From Candidatus Kerfeldbacteria bacterium (GTDB lineage Bacteria > Patescibacteriota > Patescibacteriia > Veblenbacterales > UBA10138), in assembly GCA_016234305.1 (NCBI GenBank), contig JACRFM010000051.1:1-23756 (forward strand): a stretch of DNA of 23,756 nt, given 5' to 3'. The position numbers and the translations under genes are program-made. The notes under the pieces are model-generated. The model searched no databases and was not told the origin of the DNA. It saw only the letters and a list, made by a program, of their open reading frames with translations. Shown one piece after another: positions 18,654-23,756 of this stretch (position 1 is its first letter; every line of letters begins with the position of its first letter).

Positions 18654-19112
18654 ATGAAGAAGCTTATATTAGTGAGGTACGGACAATGGCGAGCTCAGCA
18701 CCTTAGCGAAGAAGGAGTAGGGGTTATGTATTTGACCGCCGAAAGATTAAAAGCTGTGCTTCAAGGTTTAACCTTTCGCATCATCTCGGCCGAAATACCA
18801 CGCGCCATTGAAAGTGCTGAAATACTCGCTAAATTTCTTAAGGCCTCATCCGTAGAGAAATACTCCGAGCTTTATGCAGCCGAAGAAGATGGCCGACTGG
18901 CCGATCCGGCCGCAGCCCTTAATATCATTACCTCAGTTGGTCAACATTATGATGTGGTAGTTACAGTTGTTTCAAGAGAATATATTGAGACACTCCCGCA
19001 GTTTATCTTTACCTATGTATTTGCTGGCCAAAAACTTCCCAAAGCCCAATTAGATCGTGGGGAGGCGTTAGTCATAGACTTTGAAACCAGGGCCATCCGT
19101 CGTTTGGACTAA
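18654..19112 (+). CDS. Histidine phosphatase superfamily protein lacking catalytic histidines
   Basis: This 152-residue protein has the fold pattern of phosphoglycerate-mutase-like (SixA/GpmB) phosphatases. MKKLILVRYGQW aligns to the L-x-L-x-R-H-G motif, LSEEGVGVMYLTAERLK to the following helix, and ISAEIPRAIESAEILAKFL to the S-x-x-x-R-x-x-x-T-A-x-x-L motif. The nucleophilic His of RHG is Tyr (Y9), and the second catalytic His, expected in the later strand VVVTVVSREYIETLP, is Arg (R108). R8 and R50 remain. Phosphohydrolase activity by the usual phosphohistidine route is therefore not possible. It may bind a phosphorylated ligand or protein. It is a single-gene unit followed by a GTTCTAACAT site and a terminator. 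Confidence 0.7.
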   Translation: MKKLILVRYGQWRAQHLSEEGVGVMYLTAERLKAVLQGLTFRIISAEIPRAIESAEILAKFLKASSVEKYSELYAAEEDGRLADPAAALNIITSVGQHYDVVVTVVSREYIETLPQFIFTYVFAGQKLPKAQLDRGEALVIDFETRAIRRLD

Positions 19113-19150
19113 TTTATCAAATAAACTAAATCTGATACTGTTTAGTCGGA

Positions 19151-19175
19151 GTTCTAACATTCTCCACTAGCCCCT
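19151..19175. repeat. Accessory-gene-associated repeat site, copy 2 (diverged)
   Basis: GTTCTAACAT (19151-19160) followed by TCTCC and TAGCCCCTG is a diverged version of the sites at 18435 and 20137, again placed after a gene and before a terminator. Confidence 0.4.
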
Positions 19176-19183
19176 GAATTTGA

Positions 19184-19208
19184 AACTGTCCACATTTGGA
19201 CGGTTTTT
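19184..19208 (+). terminator. Rho-independent terminator of the phosphatase-like gene
   Basis: AACTGTCC (19184-19191) pairs with GGACGGTT (19198-19205), one wobble pair, with T-tract after it. Confidence 0.75.
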
Positions 19209-19221
19209 GGTTGGCAGTGAT

Positions 19222-19259
19222 AATAAAAAATGGAGTTTTGTTTTTCCAAAACTCCATTT
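19222..19259 (-). terminator. Rho-independent terminator of the peptidase E gene
   Basis: AAATGGAGTTTTG (19228-19240) and CAAAACTCCATTT (19247-19259) form a perfect 13-bp stem. On the minus strand the stem is followed by TTTATTATC. It lies 21 bases beyond the stop. Confidence 0.85.
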
Positions 19260-19280
19260 ATGTTTGTAGTCAGATAGTTC

Positions 19281-19994
19281 TTATAGTTGCAGCACAGTTT
19301 CCGGCTGCCACATCCTTAGCTCTTTGTTGCGCTCGAAGATGAATGCGTCCTTTTTTCCGTGCAGCGTAGCTTCCTTCCCATCGACCGTAATCCAGTTGGT
19401 TTCTGTTAAGCCAATGACCGGCGTGTCATTTTCTTCGTGAAACTCATTAATCCGTGTTTCCCTGGTTTCTCCCATATGTCCTGGGACCAGATTACCTGGG
19501 ACGAAATGTGGATTGATCTGGAAGTCAACCAGTTCTAGAGCATCAAACTTTAACGGCTGTACTATGGGCATATCGTTTGTGGTTTTGATGCTCGGGCACG
19601 CCATGTTAGAACCAGCGTTGGAGCCTATGTACTTTCCTCCACTTTGCGCATAATTTTTTATGGCACCAAGCAGGTGCCTTGTTTCGAGTTCCCTCAAGAG
19701 TCGGAAGGTATTCCCGCCGCCAACAAAAACGGCTTTTACCCTTGGGTTGTGCAGCAGATTATGTGATGAGTTCTGCAGGGTATGGGCAGACACCAGATTA
19801 TACCCCATGGCGGTGAATGCATCTGCAGCTTTTTTGCCATAGCCATCATGGTCCTTCAGTGCGTAGGGGATGAAGATAACCAATTCATCGGCAGCCATTG
19901 GCCCAAGAAACTTTTGTAAAGCCCCGCTACAGTGCTCAAGGTATCCACTACCCTCGGAACGTGAGCTACTAATTAGAAAGAGCTGTTTTTCCAT
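19281..19994 (-). CDS. pepE: Peptidase E (family S51)-like protein with Asn at the nucleophile position
   Basis: A 237-residue protein clearly homologous along its length to dipeptidase E, which cleaves Asp-Xaa dipeptides. Family blocks are present: VFVGGGNTFRLLRELE (89-104), TTNDMPIVQPLKFDALEL with D141, QINPHF with H163, and PGHMGETRETRI. In active enzymes the nucleophile elbow reads G-x-S-A-G; here residues 124-128 are G-S-N-A-G, so Asn (N126, codon AAC) replaces the catalytic Ser. The Asp and His of the triad remain. Either the protein is inactive as a peptidase or it uses a different chemistry. It has its own promoter (20043-20072), an AGAGG ribosome site and a terminator, and lies in the tRNA-Trp island on the opposite strand. 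Confidence 0.88.
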   Translation of the reverse strand: MEKQLFLISSSRSEGSGYLEHCSGALQKFLGPMAADELVIFIPYALKDHDGYGKKAADAFTAMGYNLVSAHTLQNSSHNLLHNPRVKAVFVGGGNTFRLLRELETRHLLGAIKNYAQSGGKYIGSNAGSNMACPSIKTTNDMPIVQPLKFDALELVDFQINPHFVPGNLVPGHMGETRETRINEFHEENDTPVIGLTETNWITVDGKEATLHGKKDAFIFERNKELRMWQPETVLQL

Positions 19995-20042
19995 GATTTA
20001 CCTCTTTTTGATTGTTTTGTTTTAGTGAATTGTAATTTTAAT

Positions 20043-20072
20043 ATCTTAGTTCAACTTTGTCCTTTTTGTCAA
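20043..20072 (-). promoter_or_regulatory. Promoter of the peptidase E-like gene
   Basis: On the minus strand TTGACA (20072-20067), an 18-base spacer and TAAGAT (20048-20043) lie about 50 bases before the ATG at 19994. AGAGG stands just ahead of the start. Confidence 0.6.
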
Positions 20073-20136
20073 TAAGATGCGTATTGGATCTAGAAATGAC
20101 AAGGTAAGACACTTAGGCTGCCACCATACATTTCAT

Positions 20137-20166
20137 AATCCTGGTTCTAACATCCCAGCTTACGCC
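20137..20166. repeat. Accessory-gene-associated repeat site, copy 3
   Basis: Repeats 18435-18464 with two differences in 30 bases. A short GC-rich hairpin (GCCGCGGACTACGGCGG region) follows, then the right copy of the tRNA-Trp repeat. Confidence 0.6.
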
Positions 20167-20198
20167 GCGGACTACGGCGGATAGGTCGTTCCACAAAG

Positions 20199-20238
20199 CC
20201 TGCCATGAAAAATTCAGCGGATTTTTTCCGGTAGATTT
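20199..20238. repeat. Right copy of the tRNA-Trp 3' end direct repeat (attR-like)
   Basis: Repeats 17349-17388 with one mismatch in 40 bases, including CCTGCCA from the end of the tRNA. The bases upstream are not tRNA-Trp. The hairpin present in the left copy is broken here because the distal arm differs. Between 20239 and 20463 the AT-rich DNA has no gene that I can support. Confidence 0.75.
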
Positions 20239-20463
20239 CCCCTTTTGTGTTAGTTTAGAAAAAAATCAATAAGTACTAAATATAATAAGATTTGTTATTT
20301 TTGATAGTTTCCTATTTGCCTAAATAAGAAAGTAGTAAAATGTTGAATATTTAATTTGTATGAAGCGTTGTGCCAAAGGCTTAGTTTAGGTGCGGTCAGG
20401 AAAATATTGATATATCCACTTGCTATGGAATCTTCCGAGTTTATTGTTTAACTTGTACCCAAT

Positions 20464-20483
20464 CGCTTAGCAAGCGGTTTTTT
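20464..20483 (+). terminator. Terminator-like hairpin ahead of the aldo-keto reductase gene
   Basis: CGCTT (20464-20468) and AAGCG (20472-20476) around AGC, followed by G and six Ts. It lies 15 bases before the ATG at 20498, so it would insulate or attenuate that gene. Confidence 0.55.
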
Positions 20484-20497
20484 GCTATTATCATAAT

Positions 20498-21436
20498 ATG
20501 ACGCAGCCCACTCAGATTACTTTGAACACCGGCGCGTTGATGCCGATTATTGGCCTCGGTACTTGGAGAGCGTCAGCGGCCGAAGTCGGTCCGGCAGTCA
20601 CTTGCGCTTTACTGGAGTGCGGTTACCGGCAGATAGATTGCGCTCATATTTATAATAATGAAAAGGAAATCGGACAAGTTTTTAAAAAGGTTTTTAGCGG
20701 CGGTCAATTAAGGCGCGAAGAGGTTTTTGTAACCAGTAAATTGTGGAATACGGCGCACGCTCCTCAGGATGTTAAACCAGCTTGTCAGAACAGTTTGCGC
20801 GATTTAGGGCTTGATTATTTGGATTTGTATTTAATGCATTGGGGAGTAGCGGTACTGGCTAATTTAAATAGTGAGCCGCTGGATAAAAACAAAGTTTTGA
20901 TAACGGCTCAGGTGTCCATCCGGGAGACTTGGGAAGCTATGGAAAAATTGGCCAGCTCTGGCTTGGTCAAGGCCATTGGCGTGGCCAATTTCACCGGCGC
21001 CATGCTGCTTGATTTGCTCTCTTACGCCCGCCTTAAGCCGGCGGTTAATCAAATTGAACTTCATCCTTATAATGCGCAGTCTCGCTTGGTGGAATTTTGT
21101 CAGGCGCAGGGGATAGCCGTCACAGCTTATTCGCCCCTGGGTTCACCTGGTAATTTTAAGGCTGGCGGTAAGGAGCCGATTTTGCTGCAAGATAAAACTA
21201 TCAGGACCATCGCGCAAAACCATCAGAAAACGCCGGCGCAAGTGCTGCTGCATTGGGCAGTGCAGCGCCAGACTATAGTTATACCTAAGAGTGTTAAGGC
21301 TGATAGGTTAAAAAGCAACATAGATATTTTTGATTTTGTTTTGTCAGCTGAGGACATGGCACTGATATTAGTTTTAGATAAAAAACTCCGCTACATTAAC
21401 CCTTATGATTGGTGGCATTTGCCTTATTTTGATTAA
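20498..21436 (+). CDS. Aldo/keto reductase
   Basis: A 312-residue NADPH-dependent reductase with a TIM-barrel fold. The catalytic tetrad is complete and in standard positions: D47 and Y52 in RQIDCAHIYNNE, K81 in VTSKLWN and H114 in LYLMHWG. Other family marks are VKAIGVANFTGAML, VNQIELHPYN, TAYSPLGSPG, and the coenzyme-binding VIPKSVKADRLKSNIDIFDF near the end. It fits the AKR1/AKR5 group and may reduce aldehydes or ketoacids; the substrate is unknown. It lies outside the tRNA-Trp repeats and is followed by an SDR oxidoreductase 148 bases later. The start lies just after a terminator-like hairpin, with a TATTAT box too close for a normal leader. Confidence 0.92.
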   Translation: MTQPTQITLNTGALMPIIGLGTWRASAAEVGPAVTCALLECGYRQIDCAHIYNNEKEIGQVFKKVFSGGQLRREEVFVTSKLWNTAHAPQDVKPACQNSLRDLGLDYLDLYLMHWGVAVLANLNSEPLDKNKVLITAQVSIRETWEAMEKLASSGLVKAIGVANFTGAMLLDLLSYARLKPAVNQIELHPYNAQSRLVEFCQAQGIAVTAYSPLGSPGNFKAGGKEPILLQDKTIRTIAQNHQKTPAQVLLHWAVQRQTIVIPKSVKADRLKSNIDIFDFVLSAEDMALILVLDKKLRYINPYDWWHLPYFD

Positions 21437-21492
21437 GAAGCTATGAAGGCGGGGGGTGCTCTGGCTGACTAACGTTTTAAAAAAGACCATTG

Positions 21493-21509
21493 AGTATTGA
21501 ATCAATACT
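21493..21509. promoter_or_regulatory. 17-base palindrome between the two oxidoreductase genes
   Basis: AGTATTGAATCAATACT is a perfect dyad around one central base. It lies 17 bases before the -35 of the SDR promoter and has no T-tract, so an operator is more likely than a terminator. Confidence 0.4.
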
Positions 21510-21525
21510 AGGGTTAGTTATGTCA

Positions 21526-21554
21526 TTGGTGGCTTAGTTGAACAGTGCTATAAT
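21526..21554 (+). promoter_or_regulatory. Promoter of the SDR gene
   Basis: TTGGTG (21526-21531), a 17-base spacer ending in TGC, and TATAAT (21549-21554), an extended consensus -10. The leader of about 25 bases has no Shine-Dalgarno sequence. Confidence 0.6.
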
Positions 21555-21584
21555 ATTATTGACTGAATTTATAAAACAATTTAT

Positions 21585-22376
21585 ATGACAGATAGATTAA
21601 GTATTTCTCAATTAATGGATTTGTCTGGTAAAGTGGCTATTGTCACCGGCGGCGCGCAAGGCATTGGCCGCGGTATTGTGGACCGTCTCCATGAAGCCGG
21701 CGCCAGGGTAGTCGTAGTTGATATTGATGAATCGGTAGCTGGTAAGACAGTTGATGAATTAAACGCTAGGCGACAGAATAGCGCTTTGTCTGTCGTGGCT
21801 GATGTTAGCGACAGTCAGTCGGTGGATAATTTGGTCAGCGCGGTGGTCAAGCATTTTGGCGGGGTGGATATTTTAGTGAATAACGCCGGTATTTATCCGT
21901 TTGTGCCACTGGCGCAAATGACTGAGGAGGTTTTTATGAAAGTCATTAACGTAAATCTGCGCGGAGTATTTTTAACCATTAAAAAAGTTTCGCAGCAAAT
22001 GATTAATCAGGGCCGCGGCGGCAAGATTATTAATATAACTTCCATAGATGCGTTGCATCCTTCGGCTGTGGGCTTGGCGCACTATGACGCTTCCAAGCAT
22101 GGGGTTTGGGGTTTTACCAAGAACGTCGCTTTGGAACTCGCGCCCCATAAAATTTGGGTCAATGCCATTGCGCCGGGCGGCGTAACCACGCCGGGCGTGG
22201 CTAAGGCCATGGGCGTAGCGGCCGGAGCGCAGACAGTGGAAAATTTTAAAGTACCGATGGGCCGCATGGGCGAGCCGGATGAAATTGGCAAGGTGGTTTT
22301 ATTTTTAGCTTCCAATATGTCCAGTTATATGACTGGTTCGCAAATAGTAGTTGATGGCGGAGCCTTGTTGGAATAA
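21585..22376 (+). CDS. Short-chain dehydrogenase/reductase (classical SDR)
   Basis: A 263-residue NAD(P)-dependent oxidoreductase. The Rossmann fold begins with VAIVTGGAQGIGRGI (T21 to G28), with an acidic VVVVDIDES after strand two that favours NAD. NNAG (99-102), the structural N124 and the catalytic S153, Y167 and K171 (YDASK) are all present. The C-terminal MTGSQIVVDGGALLE is the usual tetramer-forming end. It resembles the FabG and glucose/3-hydroxy dehydrogenase groups, but I cannot choose a substrate. It has its own promoter with a dyad upstream. Confidence 0.93.
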   Translation: MTDRLSISQLMDLSGKVAIVTGGAQGIGRGIVDRLHEAGARVVVVDIDESVAGKTVDELNARRQNSALSVVADVSDSQSVDNLVSAVVKHFGGVDILVNNAGIYPFVPLAQMTEEVFMKVINVNLRGVFLTIKKVSQQMINQGRGGKIINITSIDALHPSAVGLAHYDASKHGVWGFTKNVALELAPHKIWVNAIAPGGVTTPGVAKAMGVAAGAQTVENFKVPMGRMGEPDEIGKVVLFLASNMSSYMTGSQIVVDGGALLE

Positions 22377-22422
22377 TTTTTGTCTAGCTGAAAAAATTTG
22401 CCAGTTAAAATTAGAAAAATTT

Positions 22423-22459
22423 ATCCGCCTGCGTCCTCCTAAGGAGGACGCAGGCGGAT
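22423..22459. repeat. 37-base near-perfect GC-rich palindrome
   Basis: ATCCGCCTGCGTCCTCCT (22423-22440), one A, then AGGAGGACGCAGGCGGAT (22442-22459). It is an exact 18-bp dyad. No T-tract follows, so it is a repeat-type hairpin more than a terminator. Confidence 0.7.
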
Positions 22460-22465
22460 GGGCGC

Positions 22466-22562
22466 CGAAGAAATGAAGGCTACCTCGGGCGGCCTACTCC
22501 GCCAGTAGTCCCGATGTACATCGGGACGAAGGCTGGATGAGCCCGTGGAGGCTTCATTCTTT
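22466..22562. repeat. Nested hairpin region upstream of the Cys-rich peptide gene
   Basis: An imperfect long inverted repeat (GAAATGAAGGCTACC near 22469 with GGAGGCTTCATTCT near 22547) encloses the exact 20-base palindrome GTCCCGATGTACATCGGGAC (22508-22527) and a GGCGG/CCGCC pair. The inner palindrome is related to those at 10021 and 15756. It may be the leader of the gene at 22589 or an inserted repeat. Confidence 0.5.
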
Positions 22563-22588
22563 AAATTAATCATTAGCCGCTTAATATT

Positions 22589-22726
22589 ATGAGTGAAGCT
22601 AATTGCGCCTGCGGCCTGCCCTTAACTGAGGCTACCAAATGCACTTGCCAGCCGGAAGTTTGCGTTCACTGCTGCACTTGCCAGCCTGGCTGCGAGTGCA
22701 ATTGCGAGACTAAGCGCAGCGAATAG
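22589..22726 (+). CDS. Small cysteine-rich (metallothionein-like) peptide, 45 residues
   Basis: The frame from ATG 22589 encodes 45 residues with 11 cysteines (positions 6, 8, 18, 20, 25, 28, 29, 31, 35, 37, 39) and one His (27). The order of Cys-x-Cys and Cys-Cys pairs, with no hydrophobic core, points to a cluster-binding metallothionein for zinc, copper or similar metals, probably cytosolic. It starts MSEANCACG and ends CNCETKRSE. It does not match the cyanobacterial SmtA order closely, so the family is uncertain. The density of Cys codons in one short frame, with a proper start and stop and a terminator after it, argues against chance. It is short enough to be missed by gene callers. Confidence 0.75.
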   Translation: MSEANCACGLPLTEATKCTCQPEVCVHCCTCQPGCECNCETKRSE

Positions 22727-22743
22727 TTAGTTTGTCTAATATT

Positions 22744-22778
22744 AAAACCTCTGGCTAGGTGATTAGTTGAGGGGTTTT
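22744..22778 (+). terminator. Terminator after the Cys-rich peptide gene
   Basis: AAAACCTC (22744-22751) pairs with GAGGGGTTTT (22769-22778) with a two-base bulge, and the distal arm ends in Ts. Confidence 0.6.
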
Positions 22779-22836
22779 AAATTACTTTCAGAAGTTATAT
22801 AATAGGATAGGCTTTAATTATTAAGATACGTAATTT

Positions 22837-23592
22837 ATGGAGCAGACTTCGGCGCCGCTAGCGGCGCGTTTACCCGCCGCCACTGATTTACTAGCGCACG
22901 CCTGGCAAATTTATAAAGATAAATTTAAGAGATTTTTGGAAATTTACTGGCGCGGTTTAATTGGCGTCGCGCCGTTCTTGGCCGTACTCGCTTTAATCGC
23001 CTTGACCAGCAAGCTGGTGACTGAGGCCAATTTAAAGCTGCCGCTCGTCAGTGTTTTGATTGTCTTAGGGGTAATAACTTTTTTAGGTTTTATTTATTAT
23101 GCTGTCCGTACCCAAATCGGCCTGATGCTTTATTTTGAAAAAAGTGAGAATGTGCCGGCCCAAGAGATATTTAACAATACCAAAAATTATTTTTGGCGTT
23201 TTTTGGGTGTAACTTTATTAAATGCGTTGTTAGTGTTGCTGTGGACATTATTGTTCATTATTCCCGGCGTGGTTTTTAGTATTTATTATACTTTCGGCAC
23301 CATGGTGCTTTTGTTTGAGGGTATTGGTTCAAAGGCGGCGCTTAAACGCAGTCAAGAGCTGGTCACGGGCTATTGGTGGGGCGTTTTGGGGCGGTTTGTT
23401 TTGCTGGGACTGATTTATGGGGTGGTGGCCTTGATTTTGTCAGTGCCTAATTTGGTACTGCCCCCGAGTTCAGTTTATAGCGTGATTTGGGGCGGCGTGG
23501 TGCAGATAATAAACTTTTTAATCGGTCCTTTGTTTGGCGTTTATAGTTATCTTATTTATAAAAACTTGGTGGCTATAAAAAGTCAAACGTAA
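22837..23592 (+). CDS. Multi-pass membrane protein (DUF975/GPDP-membrane-domain-like)
   Basis: A 251-residue integral membrane protein. After a soluble N-terminus (1-38, with LLAHAWQIYKDKFKRFLEIYWRG) come about five or six hydrophobic segments: 42-58, 68-90, 121-150 (two close together), 182-205 and 218-243. The middle IIPGVVFSIYYTFGTMVLLFEG, followed by GSKAALKRSQELVTGYWWGVLGRF, is characteristic of a widespread group related to the glycerophosphodiesterase membrane domain and DUF975, where an S-x-x-L-V-x-G helix follows a P-G-hydrophobic turn. The function is unknown. TATAAT (22798-22803) lies about 33 bases upstream, and no ribosome site is visible. Confidence 0.75.
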   Translation: MEQTSAPLAARLPAATDLLAHAWQIYKDKFKRFLEIYWRGLIGVAPFLAVLALIALTSKLVTEANLKLPLVSVLIVLGVITFLGFIYYAVRTQIGLMLYFEKSENVPAQEIFNNTKNYFWRFLGVTLLNALLVLLWTLLFIIPGVVFSIYYTFGTMVLLFEGIGSKAALKRSQELVTGYWWGVLGRFVLLGLIYGVVALILSVPNLVLPPSSVYSVIWGGVVQIINFLIGPLFGVYSYLIYKNLVAIKSQT

Positions 23593-23694
23593 TTAATTTA
23601 ATCTTTAGTAATTATTTATTGAGGTCATCTAAAAACTAACTAAATTTTGTTGTATAATAAGGGTGGAAATAAAGACAAATTAATTTCTACTCTT

Positions 23695-23756
23695 ATGCCA
23701 AAACAAAATTTCAGACGTCTGCCCTCGGATTTGACTGATAAGGAATGGGAGGTAAT
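23695..23756 (+). CDS. Start of a gene cut by the window edge, possibly an IS5-type transposase
   Basis: Twenty residues are visible: MPKQNFRRLPSDLTDKEWEV. The LPSDLTDKEWEV pattern resembles the opening of IS5/IS1031-type transposases (P-x-D-L-T-D-x-x-W), but so short a piece cannot settle it. TATAAT (23653-23658) lies 36 bases upstream. The sequence GAGGTCATCTAAAAACT (23621-23637) just before could be part of a terminal inverted repeat, but its mate would be outside the window. Confidence 0.4.
   Translation, partial: MPKQNFRRLPSDLTDKEWEV

Noticed and set aside
17349..20238. True integron
   Set aside because: No integrase gene or attI is seen, and the sites do not show the paired R and L boxes of attC. 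Only the spacing is similar.
21493..21509. Terminator of the aldo-keto reductase gene
   Set aside because: The palindrome has no T-tract on either side.
1..23756. CRISPR array
   Set aside because: The repeats found are dispersed palindromes and tRNA fragments. No regular repeat-spacer series and no cas gene are present.

Overview
The window looks like a chromosomal piece of a Candidate Phyla Radiation (Patescibacteria) bacterium, probably from the Parcubacteria side. That is an inference from several things together: small single-copy housekeeping genes, many short hypothetical proteins, few Shine-Dalgarno sequences, -10 boxes lying almost on the start codon, a cyanophycin-synthetase-like ATP-grasp enzyme, small GIY-YIG proteins beside tRNA genes, and many GC-rich mini-palindromes between AT-rich genes. 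TGA acts as a stop and Trp is TGG, so the genetic code is the standard one.

Layout. 1-2500: end of a CYTH protein, an ArsR-like regulator with a 34-bp operator palindrome copied into its own 3' end, a Nudix hydrolase, a degenerate HD protein and a DedA membrane protein. 2490-5160: mostly minus strand, with an unrecorded 51-residue membrane peptide behind a long structured leader, two hypothetical proteins, and a plus-strand ATP-grasp ligase whose 3' end overlaps a convergent gene. 5500-8950: asnS and aspS. A toxin-antitoxin pair sits between them, bounded on the left by a decayed copy of the aspS 5' end. 9190-15390: HD hydrolase, winged-helix protein, small membrane protein, YbaK-type deacylase, then scpA, scpB, a D,D-peptidase, tpiA and a TPR membrane protein, closely packed on the plus strand.

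15390-17400 is a tRNA cluster (Thr-GGU, Tyr, Thr-UGU, rpmG, Trp). It resembles the old bacterial thr-tyr-thr / rpmG-trp neighbourhood, but secE and nusG do not follow. Broken extra tRNA copies are interleaved with the intact genes. Short hairpins interrupt them at D-loop, anticodon-loop and T-arm positions, and two intact tRNA-Thr genes lie inside split tRNAs. Two GIY-YIG genes are interspersed. This is the most unusual part of the window.

17350-20240 looks like an accessory island at the 3' end of tRNA-Trp. A 40-bp direct repeat containing the tRNA 3' end recurs 2.85 kb downstream. In between lie a frameshifted NYN protein, a phosphatase-fold protein without its catalytic histidines, and a peptidase E with Asn in place of the nucleophile Ser. 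Each is accompanied by a related site carrying GTTCTAACAT. 20500-23756 holds an aldo-keto reductase, an SDR oxidoreductase, an unrecorded 45-residue Cys-rich peptide, a multi-pass membrane protein and the start of a possible transposase.

All calls rest on reading the sequence and on general family knowledge. No database search was run.
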